DNA of 64,000 bases, from positions 2,170,001 through 2,234,000 of the forward strand of contig NZ_OY764190.1 in the NCBI RefSeq assembly GCF_963668215.1. The letters are read 5' to 3'. Positions 1-11,340 of the stretch are shown here, one piece after another; position 1 is the first letter of the stretch; each line of letters opens with the position of its first letter. Source of the stretch: an uncultured Desulfosarcina sp. Its GTDB lineage: Bacteria; Desulfobacterota; Desulfobacteria; Desulfobacterales; Desulfosarcinaceae. Below the pieces are notes generated by a model. It made no database searches, was not told the DNA's origin, and saw only the letters and a program-made list of their open reading frames with translations. The position numbers and the translations under genes were made by a program.

Positions 1-1
1 C

Positions 2-220
2 ATGATTCAGTCACCATGTCGAAATTGCCCGAACCGGTTCAAGGACAAAAGCCTTTGTATGGAGTCGTGCGTTCTGCTGCATCGCGTACAGACGTTTCAT
101 GCCGGACGACGGGAGCCGTCGATCTATACCGCCGTGAATTATGCCGACGACGACCGCTACCGGTTGGCGACCACCCATGACCTCCATCGGTCTTCCATGG
201 ACAGTCCCGCTCTTTATTGA
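2..220 (+). CDS. Small Cys-rich hypothetical protein
   Basis: A 72-residue product whose first 22 residues carry four cysteines spaced CxxC-x9-C-x3-C (CRNCPNRFKDKSLCMESC), a spacing that suggests a small metal-binding knuckle; after that the chain is polar and unremarkable. It converges on the amidase gene, leaving a 47-base gap. The ATG is the second base of the window, so the ribosome binding site and any earlier start cannot be seen. I do not recognise a named family. The Cys spacing is the only argument that this is a real gene rather than a chance frame. Confidence 0.45.
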   Translation: MIQSPCRNCPNRFKDKSLCMESCVLLHRVQTFHAGRREPSIYTAVNYADDDRYRLATTHDLHRSSMDSPALY

Positions 221-267
221 GCCGATTCGCTCACCTTATATAAGGGAGCGCCGTGCAACGATTCTTC

Positions 268-1671
268 TCATCCGGGCCATTTTTCGTTCCATGGCCGAAT
301 CGTCTCATAGGCGCAGGCCGCCTTTAGAATCAGATCCTCCCGGTGCCGGGGGGCGACAATCTGGAGCCCGGCCGGCAGCCCGGCCGGCGTCAACCCGGCC
401 GGTACCGAGGCAGCCGGATGGCCGGAGAAGTTGAACGGATAGGTAAAGGCCACGGCTCCCAGAAGGGGAATGGGTTTTCCGCCGATCTCGGACGGCGGCG
501 GCCCTTCGGCGGCAAAAGCTTCCGTCGGCATGGTGGGGGTCAAAAGAAGATCGAAATCATCGAAAAGTGTCTCCAGAACGGAATTGAGCCGCGCTCTTAG
601 TTGCTGGATGCCGGTGAACCGGGCGATGGTCATGTCCCGGGTTCCATCCAGTACGGCAACCAGAGTCCGCCCAATCCGTTCCCGCTCCTTTTCGAGCACC
701 CCGCAAAGCTGGGCATAGATGTCCGTAGCGACCAGCGCCCCCCAGACGTCACCCGTATCCGGCAGGCTTCCCGACCACAATTCGACATCATGGCCCATTT
801 CTTCGAAGGCCTTCACCGCTTTTTCCACGCAGGACATGATTTCCTTCTGGACGACCGCGTACCCCAGATCGGGGCTGAAGGCGATCTTCAGCCGGCGGGG
901 ACAGTCCTCGATCCCTTCCAGAAACGGTGTTGCCGGGGCGGGCAGGGAATAGGGGTCCGCCGGATGCTGGCCCGCCGTGCAATCCAGATAGAGGGCGGCA
1001 TCGCGCACGCATCGCGTTACGGGGCCCATCACAACCATGGTGCTGGTGCTGACAAAGGGCGCCGGCCCGGTCGGTATCCGTCCGAAGGTCGGTTTGATCC
1101 CGAAACAGCCTGAATACGATGACGGAATCCGGATGGACCCACCCGCATCGGAGCCTGTGCACAAAGGCACCAGACCGCCGGCAATGGCTGCCGCCGCACC
1201 ACCGCTGGAACCCCCCGGCGTGCGCTCCAGATTCCAGGGGTTGCGGGTGATTCCGTGCAGCCGGTTTTTCGTGAAGCCGGTAAATCCGAATTCCGGAACA
1301 TTGGTTTTTCCCACTACGATGGCCCCGGCCGCCTTGAGCCGGGCGACCTGGATCGAATCCTCACGGACAAGGTTGTCCTTGAAGGGAATGGAGCCGTAGC
1401 TGGTCACCATGCCGGCGGTGTCTTCCAGGTCCTTGACCCCAAGGGGCAGGCCGGCCAGCGGCCCGGGATTTTCTCCTTTCGAAATGGCTTCGGTCATGAC
1501 CGCCGCTTCGGCCAACGCCGCTTCCGGGCGCAGGGCAACGAAAGCGTTCAGGTCCGGATTGGCTTGATCGATGCGCTCCAGGGTGTCCCGCATGAGTTCC
1601 AGCGGAGAAATTTCTTTTTGAGCAATGAGGTCGGCCAGTTCCCAGGCCGGTTTGTAGCACAGTGCGGTCAT
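268..1671 (-). CDS. Amidase signature family hydrolase
   Basis: A 467-residue amidase of the GatA/fatty-acid-amide-hydrolase superfamily that hydrolyses a carboxamide. The Ser-cisSer-Lys triad is readable: Lys80 in GVKD, cis-Ser155 in GGSSGG and nucleophile Ser179 in DAGGSIRIP; the 24-residue spacing between the two serines matches the family. Length is normal. A GGGAG ribosome binding site lies just before the ATG. It is not GatA in context, because no gatB or gatC is nearby. It is transcribed divergently from the regulator and acyl-CoA module to its right, so a shared substrate, such as an amide yielding a short acid, is possible but unproven. Substrate unknown. Confidence 0.9.
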   Translation of the reverse strand: MTALCYKPAWELADLIAQKEISPLELMRDTLERIDQANPDLNAFVALRPEAALAEAAVMTEAISKGENPGPLAGLPLGVKDLEDTAGMVTSYGSIPFKDNLVREDSIQVARLKAAGAIVVGKTNVPEFGFTGFTKNRLHGITRNPWNLERTPGGSSGGAAAAIAGGLVPLCTGSDAGGSIRIPSSYSGCFGIKPTFGRIPTGPAPFVSTSTMVVMGPVTRCVRDAALYLDCTAGQHPADPYSLPAPATPFLEGIEDCPRRLKIAFSPDLGYAVVQKEIMSCVEKAVKAFEEMGHDVELWSGSLPDTGDVWGALVATDIYAQLCGVLEKERERIGRTLVAVLDGTRDMTIARFTGIQQLRARLNSVLETLFDDFDLLLTPTMPTEAFAAEGPPPSEIGGKPIPLLGAVAFTYPFNFSGHPAASVPAGLTPAGLPAGLQIVAPRHREDLILKAACAYETIRPWNEKWPG

Positions 1672-2084
1672 GGATGCTCCCTTTCTTTTTGTTGCGGCCG
1701 GATCGTTTTTTCTGGGGTTTCAGAGGAATACAGGATCACGCAGGCCCAGTCAAAAGATCTTCCTGTCTGAAAACCCCGAACAGACTTGAGAAAACCGATG
1801 GTCGGAGAAAATATAAAAAATTTCCTTCAGCAAATATGGCCCATACGCTATCGGAATGCCAGTAAATTTTTACTTGACAAGCAAGCATAAGCACAATAGG
1901 TTTCCTAACCGGAAACGTGAAAATCCTCAATACGTAATAATTTCAAGTTAGTATATAATTTTGCTTTTCGCAGGCCAAAGAACAGGAAACTTTTTGTTTT
2001 TTCAAGGCCTTTGTGTGGTTCCAGCCTCCTGGTATTGCGGCAACCACGACGATGGCTGTGTTCAAGTGAAAACAAGGGATGTTT
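1672..2084. other. Divergent intergenic region, amidase / XRE-cupin regulator
   Basis: This 413-base AT-rich stretch separates divergent genes and holds no convincing ORF. It should contain promoters for both. The only signal I can support is the TTGACA hexamer and adjacent 6-bp inverted repeat at 1874-1916, listed separately. Confidence 0.6.
1874..1916 (+). promoter_or_regulatory. Possible promoter and overlapping operator for the XRE-cupin regulator
   Basis: A perfect -35 hexamer TTGACA (1874-1879) is followed 17 bp later by a weak -10, TAGGTT (1897-1902). The inverted repeat GTTTCC-TAACC-GGAAAC (1900-1916) overlaps that -10, the expected geometry for repression. It lies about 170 bases before the regulator's start codon. 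No transcript evidence is available. Confidence 0.35.
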
Positions 2085-2642
2085 ATGCTTCCGGAATCCG
2101 AAATCGGAAAAAACATCAAAACCCTGCGCCTATCCCGTAAGCTCACTCTGGAAACACTGGCGGCAAAAGCCGGACTTACCAAGGGCTATCTGTCCAAAGT
2201 CGAGAACTCCAAAAAATCGCCCCCCGTGTCAACGCTGATCGTTATCGCCAAGGCGATGGGCGTGACCCTTTCCCAAATTTTCGGAGAAGAGAATACAGCG
2301 GTCCGCTGCTCCGTTGTTAAAAAGCAGGAGCGCCAGTTCATGGCCAAAACCGGCGTCGGATTCGGCTATTCCTACGAGACGCTGGCGCACAAATATCCCA
2401 ACAAAAGAATGGAACCGGCCATTTTAACGATTCCAGCCGATTCTGAAAAGTGTTTGGTCTTTCAGCATGACGGCGAGGAGATGGTGCTGATTCTTGAAGG
2501 CACCATGCGTTTTTTTCATGGTGAAGACGAATATCTGCTGGAATCCGGCGACTGTGTCTATTTCGATTCCAATATCCCCCATTATGCACTTCCCGCCGAT
2601 CATCGGGACGTGAAATGCGTGGATGTGATTTACGTACCGTAA
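2085..2642 (+). CDS. XRE-family transcriptional regulator with C-terminal cupin
   Basis: 185 residues: an N-terminal Cro/CI-type helix-turn-helix (roughly residues 6-60, with LETLAAKAGLTKGYLSKVE as the helices) and a C-terminal cupin_2 domain (roughly 110-183, with GEEMVLILEG and ESGDCVYFDSNIPH). This architecture usually senses a small carboxylate or amine in the cupin pocket. I prefer the ATG at 2085 over the one at 2079 because AAGGG at 2074-2078 is correctly spaced only for the later codon. It sits 28 bases upstream of the BKACE gene and points the same way, so it probably controls the beta-keto acid module and perhaps the divergent amidase. Confidence 0.88.
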   Translation: MLPESEIGKNIKTLRLSRKLTLETLAAKAGLTKGYLSKVENSKKSPPVSTLIVIAKAMGVTLSQIFGEENTAVRCSVVKKQERQFMAKTGVGFGYSYETLAHKYPNKRMEPAILTIPADSEKCLVFQHDGEEMVLILEGTMRFFHGEDEYLLESGDCVYFDSNIPHYALPADHRDVKCVDVIYVP

Positions 2643-2670
2643 CCGAAAAGAGAAAAGAAGGAAACGATCC

Positions 2671-3609
2671 ATGGGCAATCAAGTTTCGCAGAAAGCCATC
2701 ATCACCGCCGCCGTATCCGGCGCCATCCACACCCCCACCATGTCTCCCCATCTGCCGATTACGCCGCAGCAGTTGATCGACGACATCATGAGCGTCTATG
2801 AAGCCGGCGGGGCCGTGGCCCACCTGCATGTGCGCGATCCGGAAACCGGTCAACCCAAAGCGGACCAGGAGATTTTTAGAGAAGTGGCTGCCGAGGTCAA
2901 AAAGCGCTGCGACATCGTTTTGTGCATGACCACCGGCGGCAGCCTGGGCGACACGGTCGAAAACCGGGCCAAGGTGGTCACCACCCTCGAACCGGAGCTG
3001 GCCTCCCTCAACGCCGGTTCCCTCAATTTTGCCCTGTTCCACGTGGTGCCCAAGTATGAGGGCCAGTGGAAATACGACTGGGAGCGGCAGTACCTGGCCG
3101 GAACCGAGGATTTCATCTTTCCCAATACCTTTTACACCATCCGCAAATTCACTGAACTGATGGGGCAGTACGGAACCAAACCCGAGTTCGAGATCTACGA
3201 TGTGGGCATGATCAACAACCTGGCCTACCTGATCGACACCGGCAAGATCGAAACGCCCGTCTACCTGCAGTTCGTGCTGGGCATCCTGGGCGGGATCCCC
3301 GCTACCGCGGAGAACCTGGTCTTCCTGGTGCAGACTGCCCGCCAGCAGATCGGCGATTTTCAGTGGTCGGTGTGCGCGGCCGGCCGTACGCAGCTTGCCA
3401 TGACCACCCACGCCCTGCTCATGGGCGGCCATGCCCGCGTGGGGTTGGAGGACAACCTCTACCTGGAAAAGGGCGTCCTGGCAAAAAGCAGCGGTGAACA
3501 GGTGGCCAAGCTCAAACGCATTGCCGAGGAATTGGGCGTGGAAACGGCCACACCTGCCGAAGCCCGCCAGATATTGGGACTGAAGGGGTTGGACAAGGTT
3601 AATTTTTAA
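2671..3609 (+). CDS. Beta-keto acid cleavage enzyme (BKACE, DUF849; Kce-like)
   Basis: 312 residues of the BKACE family, TIM-barrel Zn enzymes that condense a beta-keto acid with acetyl-CoA and cleave it to acetoacetate plus a new acyl-CoA. The founding member is 3-keto-5-aminohexanoate cleavage enzyme of lysine fermentation. Visible are the HxH zinc ligands His51 and His53 in HLHVRD and a conserved Glu in RVGLEDN near the end. An AAGGAAA ribosome binding site precedes the ATG. No other lysine-fermentation genes (kamA, kdd, kal) are present, so the substrate may not be the lysine intermediate. The next gene activates acetoacetate, the expected co-product. Confidence 0.9.
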   Translation: MGNQVSQKAIITAAVSGAIHTPTMSPHLPITPQQLIDDIMSVYEAGGAVAHLHVRDPETGQPKADQEIFREVAAEVKKRCDIVLCMTTGGSLGDTVENRAKVVTTLEPELASLNAGSLNFALFHVVPKYEGQWKYDWERQYLAGTEDFIFPNTFYTIRKFTELMGQYGTKPEFEIYDVGMINNLAYLIDTGKIETPVYLQFVLGILGGIPATAENLVFLVQTARQQIGDFQWSVCAAGRTQLAMTTHALLMGGHARVGLEDNLYLEKGVLAKSSGEQVAKLKRIAEELGVETATPAEARQILGLKGLDKVNF

Positions 3610-3623
3610 AACAAGGAGGCAGT

Positions 3624-5585
<1,962 letters not shown>

Positions 5586-5737
5586 ATTAACGAGTTGGAT
5601 ACAGCGACCCGACGAACGCCGGGCCCTGGTTCGTTCGCGGTGCCTGTCAATCGATGGGTACCGCTAATCATTAACCGTTGCCCCTCCCGAAACAGGGACC
5701 CTTTTTCGCGGATGAGCACAGATCAAAGGAGGATGAG

Positions 5738-7141
5738 ATGCTAGGTAGTATCGGAACTTTTTTTGCGGAACGGTTCAGGCGATGGCTGCCGGATTCCTTC
5801 ATTTTCGCCCTGATCCTGACGCTGATTGCAGCGGTGTGGGCCCTGTTCGCCGTCGATGTCGGCCCGGTCAAGATCGCCGAAGCCTGGTACAAGGGCTTCT
5901 GGATGCTGCTCAAGTTCGCCATGCAGATGGTGTTGATCCTGGTCACCGGGTACGCCATCGCCATCAGCCCCATCGCCAGCCGCTTCATCGACTGGATCGC
6001 CAGCCGGATCAAAAGCCCGGTATGGGTGTATGCCAGCGTCATTTTTGTGGGCCAGATTTTTTCCATGATCTCCTGGGGCTGGATCGTGCTCACCGCCGTG
6101 CTGGCCAGAGAACTTTCCACGCGGGTCAAGGACGTGGATTATCGCCTCGTTGCCGCGGCCGTCTACGCATCCTTTCTGCCCTGGCATGGGGGGTTGTCGG
6201 GTTCGATCCCCCTGGTGATCAATACGCCGGAGAACTTTTTGATGAAGGCCGGCGTGCTCTCCGAAATCATCCCCACCACCCTGACGCTGGGCAGCCCGAT
6301 GAATATCGTGATCAACCTGGCGCTGCTGTTCACCCTGCCCATGCTGTTCATGATGATGCGTCCTTCGGATGACAAACGCCAGACCTTCGACGATTTGCGT
6401 GAGGGAGACGCCCCGGCCAAGCCGGTAACTGTCGAGGAAGAGGCCAATAGTCTCTGTCTGTCGGACAAGTGCATCAGCGACATGCTCAATTCTTCCTGGA
6501 TTATCAATGGGCTGGTGGTGCTCATGGGGCTGTATATCCTCGTCTCCCACTTCTGGAACAAAGGGTTCGATATCAATCTGGACATCATGAATTTCTTGTT
6601 CATCATTCTGGGGATGCTGGCGCACAAGACACCGATCCGCTATGTGGTGGCCATGAAGCGGGCCTGCGCCAACGTCTCCGGCATCATCCTGCAGTTCCCC
6701 TTCTATGCCGGGATCATGGGCATCATGATCCATACCGGTCTGGGCAAGCAGGTGGCCACCTCCCTGGCCGCTGCCACCTCACCGGGGAGCTTTCCCATCG
6801 TGGCCTTTCTCACCGGAGGGTTCCTCAATATTTTCGTGCCTTCCGGCGGCGGCGAATGGGCCGTGGTGGGCCAGCCCATTGTCGAAGCGGCCAAAACCGT
6901 GGCGGCCAATGCCGGCATGACGGCCGAGGCAACCCAGGCCTTCATCGCCAAAGTTTCCATGTCCGTGGGTTACGGCGACAGCTGGACAAACATGATCCAG
7001 CCTTTCTGGACGCTGGCGTTCTTTCCGGTTGTGGCTGCCGGCAGCAGCCTGCAGGCCCGCGACATCATGGGCTATACTTTTGTGGCCATGCTCTGGTCCT
7101 TCGTGATTTTCGCACTGGGGGTCACCTTCCTGCCCATGTAA
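5738..7141 (+). CDS. atoE: AtoE-type short-chain fatty acid transporter
   Basis: 467 residues of hydrophobic sequence with about ten to twelve predicted membrane segments, matching the AtoE/SCFA transporter family (inner membrane; butyrate, acetoacetate and related acids). Conserved-looking stretches include FRRWLPDSFIFALILTLI near the N terminus and FVPSGGGEWAVVGQP late in the protein. The start at 5738 is fixed by AAAGGAGG at 5725-5732; an upstream in-frame ATG at 5678 lacks such a site. It is last in the module and is followed by a strong terminator, so regulator, BKACE, AacS and this transporter probably form one unit. Confidence 0.92.
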   Translation: MLGSIGTFFAERFRRWLPDSFIFALILTLIAAVWALFAVDVGPVKIAEAWYKGFWMLLKFAMQMVLILVTGYAIAISPIASRFIDWIASRIKSPVWVYASVIFVGQIFSMISWGWIVLTAVLARELSTRVKDVDYRLVAAAVYASFLPWHGGLSGSIPLVINTPENFLMKAGVLSEIIPTTLTLGSPMNIVINLALLFTLPMLFMMMRPSDDKRQTFDDLREGDAPAKPVTVEEEANSLCLSDKCISDMLNSSWIINGLVVLMGLYILVSHFWNKGFDINLDIMNFLFIILGMLAHKTPIRYVVAMKRACANVSGIILQFPFYAGIMGIMIHTGLGKQVATSLAAATSPGSFPIVAFLTGGFLNIFVPSGGGEWAVVGQPIVEAAKTVAANAGMTAEATQAFIAKVSMSVGYGDSWTNMIQPFWTLAFFPVVAAGSSLQARDIMGYTFVAMLWSFVIFALGVTFLPM

Positions 7142-7151
7142 CATTCAGAAA

Positions 7152-7171
7152 GGGGGCACACGCGTGCCCCC
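7152..7171 (+). repeat. GC-rich perfect hairpin after atoE
   Basis: GGGGGCAC and GTGCCCCC flank a 4-base loop, ten bases after the atoE stop. No U-run follows. It may stabilise the mRNA 3' end or assist the terminator just downstream. Confidence 0.6.
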
Positions 7172-7184
7172 GCTGCTTATTATT

Positions 7185-7230
7185 GGGAATGCCTGAAGAA
7201 ACCGTTCGTTTTCAGGCATTCCCTTTTTTT
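7185..7230 (+). terminator. Rho-independent terminator of the BKACE-aacS-atoE unit
   Basis: A 13-bp perfect stem (GGGAATGCCTGAA pairing with TTCAGGCATTCCC) is followed directly by seven T residues (7224-7230). It is the clearest intrinsic terminator in the window. Confidence 0.9.
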
Positions 7231-7398
7231 GTTCTCCATAGAACGCCAGTTTTCTGGTTTCCGTGCTCTGCTTGGGAAACCCATAAGCTTTGGTTGAACG
7301 GGTTTGAAAAACCCATACGAAGCCTTATGTTTTAATCCATCTTCGGGTCGAATCGAGACAACCAGCGATTCCAATCGTTAGAACGGGAGAACATGCCC

Positions 7399-8064
7399 AT
7401 GGCCATCCTACAGGCCCATCATCTGACCAAGACCTACAGCGTCGATCACCGGGTCATTTCCGTTCTGGAAGACGTGTCCCTTTCCGTGGAAAAGGGGGCG
7501 TTCGTCGTTATCAGCGGCAGCAGCGGCAGCGGGAAGACCACGCTGCTGACGCTTCTGTCCGGGCTCGACTATCCCACATCGGGCCAGGTTCTGATTGACG
7601 GCCGGGATATTTCGGCGGCATCGGAAGAGGCCTTGGCGCCGCTGCGAAACCGCATCATCGGCTTCGTCTTCCAGTCTTTCCATCTGGTTCCATCCATGAC
7701 AGCCGTGGAGAACATCATGTTTCCGGCCGAACTGGCCGGTGCTCCCGATGCAAATGACCGAGCACGGCACTTGCTCTCCCGGGTGGGTCTATCCGACCGG
7801 GCGGACAATTTTCCCAGCCAGCTCTCCGGCGGCGAAAAGCAGCGTATCGCCCTGTGCCGGGCCCTGATCAACCGTCCCAAACTGCTGTTTGCCGACGAGC
7901 CCACCGGCAACCTCGATTCGGAAAACGGCGGTGTCGTACTGGATCAGCTCATCGATCTGAAAAACGAACACGGGGCCACGCTGGTGCTGGTGACTCACAA
8001 TCCGGAAATCGCCAGGGTCGCCGACCGGGTGTTCACCCTTGCCGATGGCCGCCTGAAAGGATAG
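7399..8064 (+). CDS. ybbA: ABC transporter ATP-binding protein, YbbA/LolD-like
   Basis: An ABC ATPase of the MacB/LolD type. It has Walker [12 protein letters not shown], signature LSGGEKQR and Walker [14 protein letters not shown], followed by the H-loop [14 protein letters not shown] at 7385-7390 suits the ATG at 7399 better than the in-frame ATG at 7393. It is followed within 8 bases by an FtsX-type permease and then a TesA esterase. This matches the conserved ybbA-ybbP-tesA grouping of E. coli, where the pump is thought to handle envelope lipids or lipophilic compounds; that role is inferred here. Confidence 0.92.
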   Translation: MAILQAHHLTKTYSVDHRVISVLEDVSLSVEKGAFVVISGSSGSGKTTLLTLLSGLDYPTSGQVLIDGRDISAASEEALAPLRNRIIGFVFQSFHLVPSMTAVENIMFPAELAGAPDANDRARHLLSRVGLSDRADNFPSQLSGGEKQRIALCRALINRPKLLFADEPTGNLDSENGGVVLDQLIDLKNEHGATLVLVTHNPEIARVADRVFTLADGRLKG

Positions 8065-8071
8065 CCGCGCG

Positions 8072-10567
8072 ATGCGCCATCTGCCGACCGTCATCCGCCA
8101 GGTTCGCCGCTCGTCCACCCAGGCCGTTCTGTTCGTTCTCTGCGTGGCGCTTTCCCTGAGCGCCCTGACCGCTTTTTCGGGTTTTGGCAGAAGCGTGAAG
8201 CGTGCCCTGCAGGACGATGCCCGCATCCTGCACGCCGCAGACATTCTGGTTCGATCCTACGACCCTATCTCCACCCCCTTGATTCAAGCGACTGACCGCC
8301 TGGTGGAACAGGCGCGCGTACGGCGGGCAATGGTGCACGAGTTTTACAGCGTGGTTCGGGATACGGGAAAAACCGCCTCCGTGCTCTCGCGGCTGAAGGT
8401 CGTCGAACCGGGCTACCCCTTTTACGGACAGGTGTCTTTGAAATCCGGGCGGCCCTTCCCGCAGGTCCTGACTCCCGGCGCCTGCATCGTGGAGCAGACC
8501 CTGCTGGACCGCATCGGTCTCCAGGTGGGCGACCACTTGCAGGTGGGATATGCGGCCCTGACAATCGCAGACGTGGTTACCGGCGAGCCGGATCGCCCCC
8601 TGGAACTGTTTGCTTTCGGCCCGCGGGTGTTTCTCCACAACGACGATTTAGAGTCTTTGGGACTGATGGCCACCGGCAGTCGTATCCGCCGCACGCTGCT
8701 GCTTCAGGTGGCCGACCCCCTCGAGGTGGATGCCATTGCCGAGGAGCTGCAACGGGCGGCGGCCGAGGGCGGCGAGCGCATCGACACCTACCGGACCGCC
8801 GGATCTGCGGTTACCCGTTTTTTCGACATGTTTCTCTTTTTTTTAAAACTGGTGGGCCTGTTTATCCTGATGATTTCCGGTATAGGCATTCAAAGTACCC
8901 TGACCGCCCTGATCAATGAAAAACGACCGGCCATCGCCATCATGAAAACCGTGGGGGCCACCGGCCGTTTCATTACCACCCATTTCCTTTTCCTGGTGCT
9001 GGTGCTGGGCGCCATCGGCACGGTTGCGGGCATTGTTGCCGGCGGAGCCATGCAGGCCGTTTTGACCTGGATGCTGGGTTCTCTGTTGCCCGGCGGGCTC
9101 TCCAGGGGCATCTCCTGGGCAGGGGTGGCGGAGGCTGTCCTGATGGGCGCTGTTGTGGTGGTCCTGTTTTCTTTTGTGCCCCTTTACCGGGCCCGACAGA
9201 TGCGTCCGCTGGTCCTTTTCAAAAGGGAGACGGCCCCTGACGCCGGACGCTGGCCGACCCTTCTTTCCGCCGTGCTGATTCTGCTGTTCTTCCTGTTTAT
9301 AGTGCTCTGGCACATGCGGGACGTTCGTTTCGGGATCGCTTTTGTCGGTGCGCTTGCGGGCATGGTGCTGGCGGCCGGCCTGCTGGCCCAACTGGTGCTG
9401 GCAATCATCCGGCGGTTGCCCGTCCGCCATCTGGCCATGCGCCAGGCCATCCGGGGCCTGTTTCGCCGGGGCAACGCCACCCGGGCCGTCATGATCACCC
9501 TGACCGTTTCGCTGGCCCTGATTTTCGGCGACCGGTTGATCGAAAAGAATCTGAGGGCCACCTTCGTGCGCTCCTTTCCCGCCGATTCGCCCAACGCCTT
9601 TTTCGTGGACATCCAGCCCGGTCAAACCGAGGCTTTTTCAGCCGCCGTCGGCCGGCCGGTCTCCTTTTATCCCGTCGTGAGGGCCCGTGTCGCGGCCATC
9701 AACGGCCAGGCCATCGACCGCCGTCGGGAAGGCCGCAAACGGCGCGACAACCTGTCGCGGGTGTTCAACCTGACCTACCGGGAGAGCCTGCTGGAAGATG
9801 AAACCCTGCTCGAGGGGGATACGTTGTTCCGGAGCGACTGGACCGAGCCCCAGGTTTCGGTTATGGACACCGTGGTCGAGATGCATGATATGAAGATCGG
9901 CGACCGCATCCGTTTTACGATCCAGGGAGTTCCGATTACCGCGCGCATCGCCAGCATCCGCACGCGGGACAACCGGAATATGAGCCCGTTCTTCTACTTT
10001 GTTTTCCCGGAAGCGGTGCTGGGCAAGGCGCCCCAGACCCTTTTCGCCGCCCTGAAGGTGCCTTCCGGCGAGTTGGGAGAACTCCAGACGACCGTTGTTT
10101 CCCGATTACCCAACATCAGCGTCATCGATATCTCCCAGACCATCGGAACCCTGGCGAAAATGATGGAACGGCTGTCCCGGATCGTGCGCCTCTTCAGCCT
10201 GTTCAGCGTCGCTGCCGGCATCCTGATTCTGGTCAGCGCGGTGTTCGCGACCCGCGCCGAGCGGATGATGGAGTCGGTTTACTACAAGGTCCTGGGTGCC
10301 GGCCGGCGCTTCGTGGTAACGGTTTTTGCCCTGGAGAACCTGTTGATCGGCCTGCTCAGCAGCCTTTTGGCCCTGGCCCTGGCCCAGGCAGGAGCCTGGT
10401 GGGTCTGCCGGATGAAATTCGACATTGGCTACCAGCCTTTTCCGGTGGACTCTTTGTTCATGACAGGAGTTACCGTTTTCGTAGTGGTCTGTGCGGGCCT
10501 GGCCGCTTCGCGATCGGTCATGGCCAAAAAGCCGGTGGTTTATTTAAGGGAGCAGCAAAATGAATAA
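8072..10567 (+). CDS. ybbP: FtsX/MacB-type ABC permease, YbbP-like
   Basis: 831 residues in a duplicated layout: an N-terminal membrane anchor (about 20-38), a large periplasmic domain, a block of three membrane helices with FtsX signature (about 255-375), another hydrophobic pair (about 405-450), a second anchor and periplasmic domain, and a final FtsX helix block (about 705-815). This 4+4-helix permease architecture and length match YbbP. It forms the complex with the ATPase encoded just upstream. Its last 8 bases overlap the tesA start (ATGAATAA), implying translational coupling. Confidence 0.9.
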   Translation: MRHLPTVIRQVRRSSTQAVLFVLCVALSLSALTAFSGFGRSVKRALQDDARILHAADILVRSYDPISTPLIQATDRLVEQARVRRAMVHEFYSVVRDTGKTASVLSRLKVVEPGYPFYGQVSLKSGRPFPQVLTPGACIVEQTLLDRIGLQVGDHLQVGYAALTIADVVTGEPDRPLELFAFGPRVFLHNDDLESLGLMATGSRIRRTLLLQVADPLEVDAIAEELQRAAAEGGERIDTYRTAGSAVTRFFDMFLFFLKLVGLFILMISGIGIQSTLTALINEKRPAIAIMKTVGATGRFITTHFLFLVLVLGAIGTVAGIVAGGAMQAVLTWMLGSLLPGGLSRGISWAGVAEAVLMGAVVVVLFSFVPLYRARQMRPLVLFKRETAPDAGRWPTLLSAVLILLFFLFIVLWHMRDVRFGIAFVGALAGMVLAAGLLAQLVLAIIRRLPVRHLAMRQAIRGLFRRGNATRAVMITLTVSLALIFGDRLIEKNLRATFVRSFPADSPNAFFVDIQPGQTEAFSAAVGRPVSFYPVVRARVAAINGQAIDRRREGRKRRDNLSRVFNLTYRESLLEDETLLEGDTLFRSDWTEPQVSVMDTVVEMHDMKIGDRIRFTIQGVPITARIASIRTRDNRNMSPFFYFVFPEAVLGKAPQTLFAALKVPSGELGELQTTVVSRLPNISVIDISQTIGTLAKMMERLSRIVRLFSLFSVAAGILILVSAVFATRAERMMESVYYKVLGAGRRFVVTVFALENLLIGLLSSLLALALAQAGAWWVCRMKFDIGYQPFPVDSLFMTGVTVFVVVCAGLAASRSVMAKKPVVYLREQQNE

Positions 10568-11288
10568 TGGTTCAACCCTACTGAGCTTTTTCAAAATGAT
10601 GGGAAAGCGCATCGGCCTGCTGATGATCGGCCTGGGCCTGTTGGTGGCTGGATGCAATCAGGAGCCGACGACACAAACGCCGGCGCCGGTCGTCAAAGCC
10701 CCTGCGCCTGCCTACGAGGGCACCATCGTCGCGGTGGGGGACAGCCTGACCGCCGGATTGGGCGTTGACGAGGATATGGCCTATCCGGCCCAGCTGGAGC
10801 GCCGGCTCAAAGTCGACCGATACGACTTCCGGGTGGTCAACGCCGGGGTAAGCGGCGAAACCAGCAGCGGCGCTCTTGCACGCATCGACTGGGTGATTGC
10901 CAGCTTGCAGCCGGATATCGTCATTCTGGAAACCGGGGCCAACGACGGCCTGCGCGGCCTGGACCCCGATCTGCTGCTGAGCAACCTGGACCGCCTGGTA
11001 GATCGTCTGAAAAGCCAGAACATCCAGGTGATCCTGGCCGGCATGCAGATGCTGCCCAATCTCGGTCCGGACTACATCCGGGCCTTTGCCGATATTTATC
11101 CGCGGATTGCAGACAAACATGGAATTCTTTTGATTCCTTTTTTTCTCGAGGGTGTGGCCGGCCGGCCCGAATTGAACCAGGATGATCGGATGCATCCCAC
11201 AGCCGAAGGGTATGCCCGCATCGTGGAGACCGTTTATCCAACCGTGGTTACCGCCATCCAGCGACACCGCAGCCTTAAAATCCGGTGA
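10560..11288 (+). CDS. tesA: GDSL/SGNH esterase (TesA family), predicted lipoprotein
   Basis: 242 residues. The SGNH blocks are all present: GDSL in VAVGDSLTAGLG, the block II Gly in NAGVSGET, GAND in ETGANDGLRG, and the DRMHP Asp-His pair near the C terminus. AAGGGAG at 10546-10552 supports the start at 10560, inside the permease stop. Unlike E. coli TesA, which is soluble and periplasmic, the signal sequence ends in LVAGC, a lipobox, so this copy should be lipid-anchored. It probably acts on acyl thioesters, lysophospholipids or esters in the envelope, together with the YbbAP pump. Confidence 0.92.
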   Translation: MNNGSTLLSFFKMMGKRIGLLMIGLGLLVAGCNQEPTTQTPAPVVKAPAPAYEGTIVAVGDSLTAGLGVDEDMAYPAQLERRLKVDRYDFRVVNAGVSGETSSGALARIDWVIASLQPDIVILETGANDGLRGLDPDLLLSNLDRLVDRLKSQNIQVILAGMQMLPNLGPDYIRAFADIYPRIADKHGILLIPFFLEGVAGRPELNQDDRMHPTAEGYARIVETVYPTVVTAIQRHRSLKIR

Positions 11289-11340
11289 TTAATAGGATTC
11301 ACTTCTGCGAACGAATATGGTAGGGGTGCTCTCTATTGCA

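Noticed and set aside
8843..9625. A 260-residue minus-strand frame inside the permease gene
   Set aside because: Low-complexity Gln/Gly/His antisense shadow with no ribosome binding site.
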